From Sphingomonas hengshuiensis (GTDB lineage: Bacteria > Pseudomonadota > Alphaproteobacteria > Sphingomonadales > Sphingomonadaceae): a stretch of DNA of 64,000 bases. The stretch lies in contig NZ_CP010836.1 of assembly GCF_000935025.1 (NCBI RefSeq), positions 3,410,001 through 3,474,000 on the forward strand. The letters run 5' to 3'. The notes under the pieces were generated by a model. It worked only from the letters and a program-made list of their open reading frames with translations, did no database searches and was not told the origin of the DNA. Below are positions 17,655-25,945 of this stretch, piece by piece. The translations under genes were made by a program, and so were the position numbers. Numbering within the stretch: position 1 is the stretch's first letter; each line of letters starts with the position of its first letter.

Positions 17655-18146
17655 ATGGCGGGGAGCCTGCATCCGGTGAAGCGCGCGCAGTCGATCATTG
17701 GCCGCAAGATGCGGACGCTGCGCCGCATCCCGCCGCGCACTCTGGCGCTATTGCCCTGCGCGTGGGTCCTGCTCGGCCTCGCCCGGATCGCGATATTGAC
17801 GGTGCAGTTTCGGCGGATCGCCCCGCTGCTCGGCACGCGCGCGGACCTCGACTATCGTCCCCCCCGCCTCGCCGACGCGCTCGACCAACGCGCGCTGCGC
17901 ATCGGACAGGTCGTCCGGCTGGCGGCGCGCTATAGTGTGTGGAACGCGAACTGCTTCCCACAGGCTTTGTGCGCCGCGCTGCTCCTTCGATGCGCGCGCG
18001 TTCCGCACATCGTCTATTTCGGAGTGCGCAAGGGGAGCGAGGGGCAGATCGAAGCGCATGCCTGGGTCGTCGCAGGGCTGCGCGCGGTCACCGGCGGCGG
18101 CGGCCATGCGCGCTTCGCCGTGGTCGGGGCCTTTGCGCGGCCATGA
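17655..18146 (+). CDS. lasso-peptide biosynthesis B2-like transglutaminase-fold protein
   Basis: A 163-residue protein of the Transglut_core3/B2 family, known as the cysteine protease that removes the leader of lasso-peptide precursors. A hydrophobic stretch (28-50) precedes the core. Cys100 lies in WNANCFPQALCAALLL and His135 in IEAHAWV, the two key catalytic positions. The Asp normally about 12 residues after His is not seen (TGGGG there), so activity is uncertain. It is B2-only: no RRE/B1 domain is fused or adjacent. Its stop overlaps the next glycosyltransferase start (ATGA). The ATG at 17655 lacks a clear ribosome-binding site; GTG at 17676 is an alternative. Confidence 0.8.
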   Translation: MAGSLHPVKRAQSIIGRKMRTLRRIPPRTLALLPCAWVLLGLARIAILTVQFRRIAPLLGTRADLDYRPPRLADALDQRALRIGQVVRLAARYSVWNANCFPQALCAALLLRCARVPHIVYFGVRKGSEGQIEAHAWVVAGLRAVTGGGGHARFAVVGAFARP

Positions 18147-19381
18147 CCGAGGCGGCATCCACGGAGACCGGCACAGGCGCTCGATTGCGCGTGTTGTTCG
18201 TCATCGGGCAGGGCCAGTTGGGCGGGATCGAAACCTATTGCCTGCGCATGTGCCGCGAACTGCACCGGCGCGGGCACATGCTCGAAATCTGGTTCGTCAA
18301 ATCGCACGCCGACGCAGCGATAGTGCGCGAGTTTCGCAGCGTCGCGCGGGTCCGCTTCCTGTCGCGCCTCGCCGCGGTGCCGCTGCTGCCGATCGCGCCG
18401 CGCGTGCCGCCGGGGTGCGATCTGGTGTTCACCACCGGGCGGCTCTCGCTGATCTTCGGCGCCTTCGCGCTGCGTCGGGGCGCCTGTCCGCCGCTGGTGG
18501 CGGGGGTGTTCTCGCAGTGGGAATATGCGCGCCGCCCGTCGGACTATAAATCGCGGATCAGCCACGCGGTGCTCGACAAGATCGGCTGGCGCAACCTCGT
18601 CTTCTGCACCGAAGGGTGCCGCACCGCGCATCTGGAGGCGCGGGGCGAGGAAATCGGCGCGGCATATATTTCGCCGCTATTGGTGCGGCTGCCCGAACGC
18701 GCCGGGGCACGCGAGCAAGCACCCGGCGCTCCGCTAAAGATCGTGTCGGTCGGCAGTTTCACGCCGTTCAAAACCTATAATTTCACGCTGCCTGCGGTGA
18801 TCGCCGCGCTGCGGGCGTCCGGGCTCGCCGTGGAGTGGACGATCTTCGGCGACGGAAGCGAACGCCCCAGGGTCGAGGAGGCGATCGAAAGCGCCGGAGT
18901 CGGCGACATCGTGCGGCTCGCGGGCAGGCTCGACTATGCCGACTTCCCAAACATCGTGGGCGCCGCGGACCTTTATATCGGCGCCGGGACGACGCTCATC
19001 GAAGCATCGGCGCTCGGCGTGCCGGCGCTTGTCGCGCTGGACGACAATCCGGACGCGACCACCCCAGGCTACTTCTGCGATCGCGCGGGCACCTATACCT
19101 CGGACGTTTCCGACGGCGAGGCTTTGACCGATTTCGCGCAGACCATCGCCGCCTTCGCCGCATTGTCCGCCGCCGAGCGCGCGGCATTGCGCGCGCGTTC
19201 CATCGCCCGCGCGCAGGATTATTCGATCGCCCGCGCCGAGTCTGAAATCCACGCGATCCTGTCGCAGGCGCGCCCGGTGCTGCCCCGGCTCGGGCTGCCG
19301 GCGCGGCTGGCCTATATGATCGGGGTGGTGCAGGAGGCGGTGCGCGTGGCGCTGGGCAAGGGCGCCTATCGTGTCCGCTGA
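18143..19381 (+). CDS. family-4 type glycosyltransferase
   Basis: A 412-residue GT-B glycosyltransferase. The N terminus (VLFVIGQGQLGGIETYCLRM) has the GG-x-E loop and the C-terminal half has IVSVGSFTPFKTYNF, WTIFGDGSERP and a donor-site region (ADLYIGAGTTLIEASALGVPA). In that region the second half of the usual E-x7-E motif is altered. The start is the ATG at 18143, overlapping the B2-like gene by 4 bp. The open frame extending to 17939 is a shadow. It also overlaps the acetyltransferase by 11 bp, so three genes form a tightly coupled set. Confidence 0.85.
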   Translation: MTEAASTETGTGARLRVLFVIGQGQLGGIETYCLRMCRELHRRGHMLEIWFVKSHADAAIVREFRSVARVRFLSRLAAVPLLPIAPRVPPGCDLVFTTGRLSLIFGAFALRRGACPPLVAGVFSQWEYARRPSDYKSRISHAVLDKIGWRNLVFCTEGCRTAHLEARGEEIGAAYISPLLVRLPERAGAREQAPGAPLKIVSVGSFTPFKTYNFTLPAVIAALRASGLAVEWTIFGDGSERPRVEEAIESAGVGDIVRLAGRLDYADFPNIVGAADLYIGAGTTLIEASALGVPALVALDDNPDATTPGYFCDRAGTYTSDVSDGEALTDFAQTIAAFAALSAAERAALRARSIARAQDYSIARAESEIHAILSQARPVLPRLGLPARLAYMIGVVQEAVRVALGKGAYRVR

Positions 19382-20105
19382 TCCTGCGTTGCGCATCGCG
19401 CCGCTGGACTGGGACACGCGCTTCTTCGGCTTCGCGATCGGCGCGCTCACGCTGGAGGGCGTGCCCCCTGCCCCCGCAATCCGCGCCGCAGCGGACGCGG
19501 CACGCGCGCGCGCGTTCCGCCTGCTCGTCGTCAGCGACGCCGCCGATGGATCAGGCGCGGTGCTGGCGTCGCTGGGCGCGCGGCGCGTCGATACCAAGGT
19601 CGATTTCGCCGCCGCGGTGCGCCCCGCGACGCTTCCCCGGGGAATCAAGGCGATACCCGCAGCCCCTGCGCCGGCGGATCGCGAAGCTCTGGATGCACTG
19701 GCGCTGGCGAGCGGGGCGCATTCGCGGTTCCGCACCGATCCTCGCTTCGGCGAGGCGGCATGGACGCGGCTCTACCGCGCGTGGATGGACAACAGCGTGT
19801 CTGGCACAGTCGCGGACGCGGTTCTGGTCCATCGCGACGCGGGCCGGATCACCGGGCTCGCGACGATCCGGGCGTGCGGGAATCGCGAGGCGCGGATCGG
19901 CCTTCTCGCGGTTGCGGCGGACCGGCGCGGTCGGGGAATCGGCGCTGCGTTGATCGACGCGGTCCATCGCTGGGCGTCCGACCGCGACCTGCGCACGATC
20001 CTGGTCGCCACCCAGCAGGATAATGCAGGCGCCTGCCGCTTTTATCAGGGCACAGGTTTCGAAGTCTCCGCAAGACTCGCGATCCACCACCTCTGGCTTG
20101 ATTGA
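19371..20105 (+). CDS. rffC: RffC/WecD-like dTDP-4-amino-4,6-dideoxygalactose N-acetyltransferase
   Basis: A 244-residue GNAT protein. Its N terminus (IAPLDWDTRFFGFAIGALTL) matches the start of enterobacterial RffC in pattern, and the C-terminal acetyl-CoA site reads IGLLAVAADRRGRGIGAALI. RffC acetylates dTDP-Fuc4N to dTDP-Fuc4NAc, and the transaminase that makes Fuc4N is encoded next. The start is GTG with AAGGG upstream, 11 bp inside the previous gene. The assignment rests on the N-terminal match plus the neighbour; another 4-amino sugar is possible. Confidence 0.7.
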   Translation: MSADPALRIAPLDWDTRFFGFAIGALTLEGVPPAPAIRAAADAARARAFRLLVVSDAADGSGAVLASLGARRVDTKVDFAAAVRPATLPRGIKAIPAAPAPADREALDALALASGAHSRFRTDPRFGEAAWTRLYRAWMDNSVSGTVADAVLVHRDAGRITGLATIRACGNREARIGLLAVAADRRGRGIGAALIDAVHRWASDRDLRTILVATQQDNAGACRFYQGTGFEVSARLAIHHLWLD

Positions 20106-20208
20106 AGCAGGCGCCCGATCCCCCGGCACTGATGGCCAAAAGGATAGTTGCGCGATTGGCTGCGCAAGCCTAGCCTCCAACGATATTCGCGGCGTTCGCA
20201 GGAGCACA

Positions 20209-21342
20209 ATGCTACCCTTTAATCGTCCTTACGCTACGGGTAACGAAATTACCTATATCGGCCAGGCGATTGCCGAGCGAAAACTATCAGGCGACGGGCG
20301 CTTTACCATGGCGTGCCACGGTCTGCTGGAGCAATTGCTCGGCTCTGGGCGCGCCTTGCTGACCACGTCTTGCACCGATGCGCTGGAGGCGGCAGCGATA
20401 TTGTGCGATATCCAGCCGGGCGACGAAGTCATCGTCCCCAGCTTTACCTTCGTATCGTCGGCGAACGCCTTCGCGCTGCGCGGTGCGCAACTCCGCTTCG
20501 CCGACAGCCTGGCAAGCCATCCCAACCTCGACCATCATTCGGTGGAGGCGCTGGTCACGCCGCGGACGCGGGCGATCGTCGCGGTCCATTATGCCGGAGT
20601 CGCGTGCGAGATGGACCCGCTGCGCGACATTGCAACGCGCCACGGGCTGATGATCGTCGAGGATGCGGCGCAGGCGATCGGCGCCAGCTATCGCGGGCGC
20701 CCCCTCGGCACGCTCGGCGACCTTGCCGCTTTCTCGTTCCACGAGACCAAGAATGTGATTTCGGGCGAGGGCGGATCGCTCCACGTCAACCGCCCCGATC
20801 TGTTCGCGCGCGCGGAGGTCATCCGCGAGAAAGGCACCAACCGATCGGCCTTTTTCCGCGGCGAGATCGACAAATATGGCTGGATCGACATCGGCTCGTC
20901 GTTCCTGCCCTCCGAACTGGTCGCGGCGTATCTGCTCGCGCAGCTCGAGGCGATCGAGGACATCCAGGCGCGGCGCGTGGCGGTGTCGCGCCGCTATGAT
21001 GCGCGGCTAGGCGCGTTGGGGGCCGGGTGCGGCGTGCAGATGCCGTTCCTGCCCGATTACGCGAGCGAAAACGGCCATATGTATTACATGGTCCTGCCCG
21101 ATGCCGACGCCCGCGCACGCCTGCTCGCGCACATGACCCGCAACGATATCCTCGCGACGTTCCATTATCAGGCGCTCCACCGCAGCCGGTATTTCCACGC
21201 GCAGCATGACGGCCGCGCGCTGCCGCAGGCGGATCGCTACACCGAATGCCTGGTGCGGCTGCCGCTCTATGCCGACATGACCGCGGACGAGACCGACTGG
21301 GTCGCCGATCGCGTCGAGACCTTCCTGCACACGATGCTGTGA
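20209..21342 (+). CDS. rffA: RffA/WecE-like dTDP-4-keto-6-deoxysugar transaminase
   Basis: A 377-residue PLP-dependent DegT/DnrJ/EryC1/StrS aminotransferase. The cofactor lysine is in FHETKNVISGEGG (Lys181), with TTSCTDALE and IVEDAAQAIGASY around the PLP pocket. Family members of the RffA type convert dTDP-4-keto-6-deoxyglucose to dTDP-Fuc4N, and FHETKN is the form found in RffA. ATG at 20209 has AGGAG five bases upstream, the best ribosome-binding site in the locus. With the preceding acetyltransferase it would supply dTDP-Fuc4NAc for the polymer. It is the last gene of the EPS locus seen here. Confidence 0.82.
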   Translation: MLPFNRPYATGNEITYIGQAIAERKLSGDGRFTMACHGLLEQLLGSGRALLTTSCTDALEAAAILCDIQPGDEVIVPSFTFVSSANAFALRGAQLRFADSLASHPNLDHHSVEALVTPRTRAIVAVHYAGVACEMDPLRDIATRHGLMIVEDAAQAIGASYRGRPLGTLGDLAAFSFHETKNVISGEGGSLHVNRPDLFARAEVIREKGTNRSAFFRGEIDKYGWIDIGSSFLPSELVAAYLLAQLEAIEDIQARRVAVSRRYDARLGALGAGCGVQMPFLPDYASENGHMYYMVLPDADARARLLAHMTRNDILATFHYQALHRSRYFHAQHDGRALPQADRYTECLVRLPLYADMTADETDWVADRVETFLHTML

Positions 21343-21389
21343 CGGGGCAGAGCCAACGCCCTGCCCCGCCCCGCAATCAGAACCGCGAT

Positions 21390-23450
21390 TCAGAACCGAT
21401 AGCGCAAGGTGCCGAAGACGTTGCGCTCCGCACCCATGAAGCAGTCGCCCCGCGCCAGGCACGACGCATAATATTCCTTGCCCAACAGGTTGGTGGCATT
21501 GACCGCAAAGCTCCACCGCCCCCAGCGCACTTCGGCAAAACCGTCGACTAAAGTATAATCGGGCGTCACGATCGTCCCCGACTGGTTCTCACCCGAATAG
21601 CGGACGCCCGCGCCCACCCTGAGACTCACCGCGTCGGTCAGCGTGAACCGCCGTGCGGCCCATAGCGAGGCATTGTGCTTGGGGACGTTTTCGAGCTGCT
21701 CGTTGCTGCCGTCGATCTCCGCCTCGTTATAGCTGTAGTTCGCGATCACCTGGAGCTGGCCCGGCAACACCGTCCGCGCCTCGACTTCGACGCCCTTCGA
21801 CGTCAGCGAGCCCGCCTGGATCTGGTCGAACGGATCAACCGTGCTGTTGTCGGAAATCGGGCGATTGGTCTCCTTGATGCGATAGCCGGTCAGCGTGATC
21901 ATGCTCGCCGCGTTCGGCTGGTACTTGATACCCGCCTCATATTGGTTGCCCTGCTTGGGCACATAGGGCTTGCCGTTGCTGGCCGATCCCGCGATCGGCT
22001 CGAAGCTCTCGGTATAGCTGAAAAAGGGCGACACGCCCGACACAATCTCGCCGATCACCCCGGCGCGGAACGTCGTCGCGGTCTGCGCCACGCGGTCGGC
22101 GCCGAAACTGTTGCTCGTCACCCGATCGCGCCGCGCGCCGAGCACGACCGACACCCGGTCCCACAGCCTGATCTGGTCCTGCACATAAACGCCGAGCTGC
22201 GTCTGCTCGACATCGGTCGTGGGCGCCGCCCCCGCCGGGAGCCCGCCGCCATGATCCGAAATCGCTGAGTAATCGATATTGTAGATATCGATGACCTCAT
22301 AGCCATAGGCTTCGGTCTTGCGGACTCGGTTCCAGCTATAATCGACGCCCGCGAGCAGGACATGTTCGATCGATGCGCCGGTATCGAAGCTGAGCTGGAC
22401 AGTGTTGTCGGTCGAGAAAATCTCCATCTGCGCAACGCTGCCCGACGAATACAGCCCTATCGTACGCTGTTCGGCATCCAGATAGGGATTGGACGGGTTC
22501 GAATAGCTGTTCGGATAGTGCGTGAAATAGGTCAGGTCGCTGTCGATATAGCGCGCCTTCACGCTGATTTTCGCGGCATCGCTGAAACGGTGGGTGAGCA
22601 ATGCAGTGCCCTGGAGCAGGCGGCCGTCATACCGGTCCCAGCCGGGCTTGCCGATAAAGGTATCGCTGGCGAGCTTGCCGTTCGGATTGGGCAGGATCGT
22701 GCCGACCAGCGGCAGGAACTGCGACGTCGAGCCGCCATCGTCCTCCTGATACAGCCCCAGCAGGGTCAGCGACGTATCCGCGCTGAGCGACCAGGTGAGC
22801 GAGGGCGAGATCATCACGCGATCGTCGGGGACATAGTCGGTCTGCGTGCCCGAATCGCGGACGCGCGCAACGATCCGCGCCGCCAGCCCGTCGGTGATCG
22901 GCCCGGTGAGATCGGCCATCACTTCCTTGCGCTCGAACGAGCCATAGCGCACCGCCACTTCGCCGCCCGCCACGCTCGACGGCAGCTTCGAGTTCATGTT
23001 GACCAGTCCGCCCAGCGACCCCTGGCCGAACAGCATCGACGACGGACCGCGCAACACCTGGACGCTGTCGAAATTATACGGATCGGCGCGGATGCTGGCA
23101 TAATAGCTGAAGATGTCGCGCATTCCGTCGCGGAACTGGAGCGCATCGAGCCCGCGGATCGTCGCGCTGTCGACGCGGCTGTCGGGGCCATAGGGATTGG
23201 ACTGGACGCCGGCGACATAGTTGAGCGTGTCCGAGATGGAGAGAGCGCCCTGCGCCTCGTACAGCGCGGCGGGGATGATGGTGACCGGCTGCGGCACTTC
23301 CACTGCGGGCGTATCGGTCTTGGTCGTCGCGCCGCCGCTGCGGATCTGGCCGCTCACGACGATTTCCGAGTCTTGGTCCGCCGTCTGGGCGAAGGCAGGC
23401 GCGCCCGCGAGCGCGGTTACCGACAATAGCAGTGCTTTAAGTAGTTTCAT
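21390..23450 (-). CDS. TonB-dependent siderophore receptor
   Basis: A 686-residue outer-membrane receptor. A signal peptide (about 1-22, ending PAFA) leads to a plug domain (TPAVEVPQPVTIIPAALYEAQ; ADPYNFDSVQVLRGPSSMLFGQG; GGLVNMNSK) and a 22-strand beta-barrel ending with Phe (FGTLRYRF). The plug wording matches the FhuA/FoxA-type siderophore group, so the ligand is probably a ferric hydroxamate or similar. ATG at 23450 follows AAGGGG by six bases. A Fur-like dyad lies in the promoter region, consistent with iron repression. The gene is convergent with the EPS transaminase. Confidence 0.93.
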   Translation of the reverse strand: MKLLKALLLSVTALAGAPAFAQTADQDSEIVVSGQIRSGGATTKTDTPAVEVPQPVTIIPAALYEAQGALSISDTLNYVAGVQSNPYGPDSRVDSATIRGLDALQFRDGMRDIFSYYASIRADPYNFDSVQVLRGPSSMLFGQGSLGGLVNMNSKLPSSVAGGEVAVRYGSFERKEVMADLTGPITDGLAARIVARVRDSGTQTDYVPDDRVMISPSLTWSLSADTSLTLLGLYQEDDGGSTSQFLPLVGTILPNPNGKLASDTFIGKPGWDRYDGRLLQGTALLTHRFSDAAKISVKARYIDSDLTYFTHYPNSYSNPSNPYLDAEQRTIGLYSSGSVAQMEIFSTDNTVQLSFDTGASIEHVLLAGVDYSWNRVRKTEAYGYEVIDIYNIDYSAISDHGGGLPAGAAPTTDVEQTQLGVYVQDQIRLWDRVSVVLGARRDRVTSNSFGADRVAQTATTFRAGVIGEIVSGVSPFFSYTESFEPIAGSASNGKPYVPKQGNQYEAGIKYQPNAASMITLTGYRIKETNRPISDNSTVDPFDQIQAGSLTSKGVEVEARTVLPGQLQVIANYSYNEAEIDGSNEQLENVPKHNASLWAARRFTLTDAVSLRVGAGVRYSGENQSGTIVTPDYTLVDGFAEVRWGRWSFAVNATNLLGKEYYASCLARGDCFMGAERNVFGTLRYRF

Positions 23451-23475
23451 TCTCGACCCCTTTCGTCGCGGCGGC

Positions 23476-23503
23476 TGATAATGCGAGTGCATCGCAATAG
23501 CAA
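23476..23503 (-). promoter_or_regulatory. receptor promoter with Fur-like dyad
   Basis: On the minus strand TTGCTA (23498-23503) and TTATCA (23476-23481) are 16 bases apart. The spacer is occupied by an inverted repeat, TGCGA-N5-TCGCA (23482-23496), of the 15-mer form seen in Fur operators. The start codon is about 25 bases downstream. Binding of Fur here would block the polymerase. Inference from pattern and position. Confidence 0.45.
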
Positions 23504-23667
23504 GCCTGAGCCGATGACGGAGATCCTTGCACCCAGCGCAGCGGAGCGCGCCAAAGCCGAAGCCAAGGTCGCTCGCGGGATATGACAGTCAGTGAGAATA
23601 AACTATTTTTTATCAGTCATTTACGCCGCATAATGGCGTAGTTCTGGCGTCCGCTGAGGGGCCCGAA

Positions 23668-25227
23668 TCATTCCCACTCGATCGTGCCGGGCGGCTTGCT
23701 CGTATAGTCATAGGTCACGCGGTTGATCCCGCGGACTTCGTTGACCAGGCGGGTCGCCACGCGCGGCAGGAAGTCGCCGGGGAACTGGAACGCCACTGCG
23801 GTCATCCCATCCGTCGAGGTCACGGCGCGGAGCGCGAGGACCGAATCATAGGTGCGGCCATCGCCCATCACGCCGACGCTGCGCACCGGCAGCAACACCG
23901 CGAATGCCTGCCAAATCGTGTCGTACAGGCCGGCCGCGCGGATTTCCTCGAGGTAGATCGCGTCGGCCTTGCGCAATATGTCGCAGCGTTCCTTGGTCAC
24001 TTCGCCGGGGATGCGGATCGCGAGGCCGGGTCCGGGGAACGGATGGCGGCCGACGAACGCCTCGGGCAGCCCCAGCTCGCGGCCCAGCACGCGGACCTCG
24101 TCCTTGAACAGCTCGCGCAGCGGTTCGACGAGCTTCATGTTCATCCGCTCGGGCAGGCCGCCGACATTGTGGTGGCTCTTGATCGTCACCGAGGGGCCGC
24201 CGGTGAAGCTGACGCTCTCGATCACGTCGGGGTAGAGCGTGCCCTGCGCCAGGAACTCGGCGCCGCCGATCTTCTTCGCCTCGGCCTCGAACAGGTCGAT
24301 GAACGCGCCGCCGATGAACTTGCGCTTCTTCTCCGGGTCGGTGACGCCCGCCAGCCCTTCGAGGAACATCGCCTCGGCGTTCACATGGACGAGCGGGATG
24401 TTGTAGCTGTTGCGGAACAGGCTGACGACCTGATCGGCCTCGCCGCTGCGCATCAGGCCGTGATCGACGAACACGCAGGTCAGCTGGTCGCCGATCGCCT
24501 CATGGATCAGCACCGCCGCCACCGCGCTGTCGACACCGCCCGACAGGCCGCAGATCACGCGGCCCGTGCCGACCTGCCTGCGGATCTCGGCGACCTTGGC
24601 GGCGCGGAATTCGGCCATCGTCCAGTCGCCGTGGAGCCCGCAGACATGGCGGACGAAATTGGCGAGCAGCTTCGCACCGTCAGGGGTGTGAACCACCTCC
24701 ATGTGGAACTGGGTGGCGTAATAGCGGCGCGCGTCGTCCGCGACGACCGCGAAGGGCGAGCCGGGGCTGACCGCGACGGGGCGGAAGCCGGGGGCAAGCT
24801 CCGTCACCTTGTCGCCATGGCTCATCCACACCTGGTGGCTGTCGCCCGGCTGCCAGAGGCCGTCGAACAGCACGCAACGGTCCTGGATATCGATAAAGGC
24901 GAGCCCGAACTCGCCCGAGTCGCCAAGCTGCACGGTGCCGCCCAGCTGGTGCATCATCACCTGCTGGCCATAGCAGATGCCGAGAATCGGAAGCCCCGAG
25001 TCGAAAATCGCCTGGGGCACGCGCGGCGACCCTTCTTCCAGCACCGAGGCGGGTGAGCCCGACAGGATGATGCCCTTGGGCTTCATCCGCTCAAAGGCCT
25101 CTGCGGCAGTGGTGAAGGGGGCGATCTCGCTATAAACGCCCGCTTCGCGGACGCGGCGCGCGATGAGCTGGGTCACCTGGCTGCCAAAGTCGATGATCAG
25201 GATGGATTCGTTGTGCTCAGCCGTCAT
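23668..25227 (-). CDS. guaA: GMP synthase (glutamine-hydrolysing)
   Basis: A 519-residue GMP synthase, converting XMP, ATP and glutamine to GMP. The N-terminal class I glutaminase has GICYGQQ with the nucleophile Cys. The ATP-pyrophosphatase domain has [12 protein letters not shown]. The C-terminal dimerisation domain has [12 protein letters not shown] and ends [17 protein letters not shown]. The length is normal. The ATG at 25227 directly follows an 8-bp GC hairpin and has no Shine-Dalgarno match. The open frame continues upstream to 25290 but that part is not conserved in GuaA. Confidence 0.97.
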   Translation of the reverse strand: MTAEHNESILIIDFGSQVTQLIARRVREAGVYSEIAPFTTAAEAFERMKPKGIILSGSPASVLEEGSPRVPQAIFDSGLPILGICYGQQVMMHQLGGTVQLGDSGEFGLAFIDIQDRCVLFDGLWQPGDSHQVWMSHGDKVTELAPGFRPVAVSPGSPFAVVADDARRYYATQFHMEVVHTPDGAKLLANFVRHVCGLHGDWTMAEFRAAKVAEIRRQVGTGRVICGLSGGVDSAVAAVLIHEAIGDQLTCVFVDHGLMRSGEADQVVSLFRNSYNIPLVHVNAEAMFLEGLAGVTDPEKKRKFIGGAFIDLFEAEAKKIGGAEFLAQGTLYPDVIESVSFTGGPSVTIKSHHNVGGLPERMNMKLVEPLRELFKDEVRVLGRELGLPEAFVGRHPFPGPGLAIRIPGEVTKERCDILRKADAIYLEEIRAAGLYDTIWQAFAVLLPVRSVGVMGDGRTYDSVLALRAVTSTDGMTAVAFQFPGDFLPRVATRLVNEVRGINRVTYDYTSKPPGTIEWE

Positions 25228-25251
25228 GGGCGGGCGATAGTTAGCCCGCCC
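25228..25251 (-). promoter_or_regulatory. GC hairpin directly before the guaA start codon
   Basis: GGGCGGGC and GCCCGCCC form an 8-bp perfect stem with an 8-base loop, and the ATG of guaA begins at the next base. It could act as an initiation-blocking structure or as the end of a transcript from the upstream gene. No T-run follows, so a classical terminator is unlikely. Confidence 0.45.
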
Positions 25252-25264
25252 ATCGCTGTAAAGA

Positions 25265-25873
25265 TCATGCGTCGGGGCCAAGGCCCGCAATCGTCACGAC
25301 CGGCTCGCTCCCAGCCTTCAGCGCGCAGCGGAAGGCGTAGGTCGGGCGGGCGGTGTCGGCATAGCTGTCGGCCAGCTCGACCTTGCCCTTCACGACCCAG
25401 CTCTTGCCGTTCCAGCGATGCTCGCTGATCCCCGTCACCCGCGCCAGCCGGGCATAGTTCTGCGCCTGGCTCTCGGCGGCGACGGCGCAGCGGTCCTGCG
25501 CGGCTTCCTCGTCGTACAGACCGTCATATTCGGCGGCGTTGGGCGCGGGGATGTCGGCGACGGGCGAGCCGGGCGGATAGGCGGGCGCGGCGTCGCGGCC
25601 ATCGACCGGGGCGACATAATCGGCGTGATACATCGCCTGGCGCTCGCGGCGCTTCTTCTCGCCCGACACAAGTGCGACGAGCCCGCCGACCACCAGCGCC
25701 CCCAGGATCAGCCCGCCGGTATCGGCGTCCTTGTCCCGATGGTGGCGACCGCCATGATGGCCGCGATCGGGGCCATGACCGCCACGGCCATGATCCTGCG
25801 CCTGTGCCGGCATTGCGAGTGCCAGCGACGCGAGCATCGCCGCGCCACCGCCGATCCTGTTTAGAAAGTGCAT
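25265..25873 (-). CDS. His-rich secreted or membrane protein, unknown
   Basis: A 202-residue protein of unknown function. A signal peptide (about 1-25, ending MPAQAQ) is followed by a Gly/His/Asp-rich stretch (about 26-50, [10 protein letters not shown]) that could bind metal. A hydrophobic helix ([18 protein letters not shown]) comes next, then a C-terminal region with two Cys ([10 protein letters not shown] and FRCALK) and a compact domain of about 80 residues, [19 protein letters not shown]. Such proteins are common in sphingomonads. ATG at 25873 is preceded by GGAGGAAC. It lies 37 bp upstream of guaA on the same strand. Confidence 0.7.
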   Translation of the reverse strand: MHFLNRIGGGAAMLASLALAMPAQAQDHGRGGHGPDRGHHGGRHHRDKDADTGGLILGALVVGGLVALVSGEKKRRERQAMYHADYVAPVDGRDAAPAYPPGSPVADIPAPNAAEYDGLYDEEAAQDRCAVAAESQAQNYARLARVTGISEHRWNGKSWVVKGKVELADSYADTARPTYAFRCALKAGSEPVVTIAGLGPDA

Positions 25874-25945
25874 TCGAGTTCCTCCCATTACCCTAGCGAA
25901 ACGAGTTTTAGGAGGCGCAGCCTGTCGCGCGGCTGAACCTGATCG

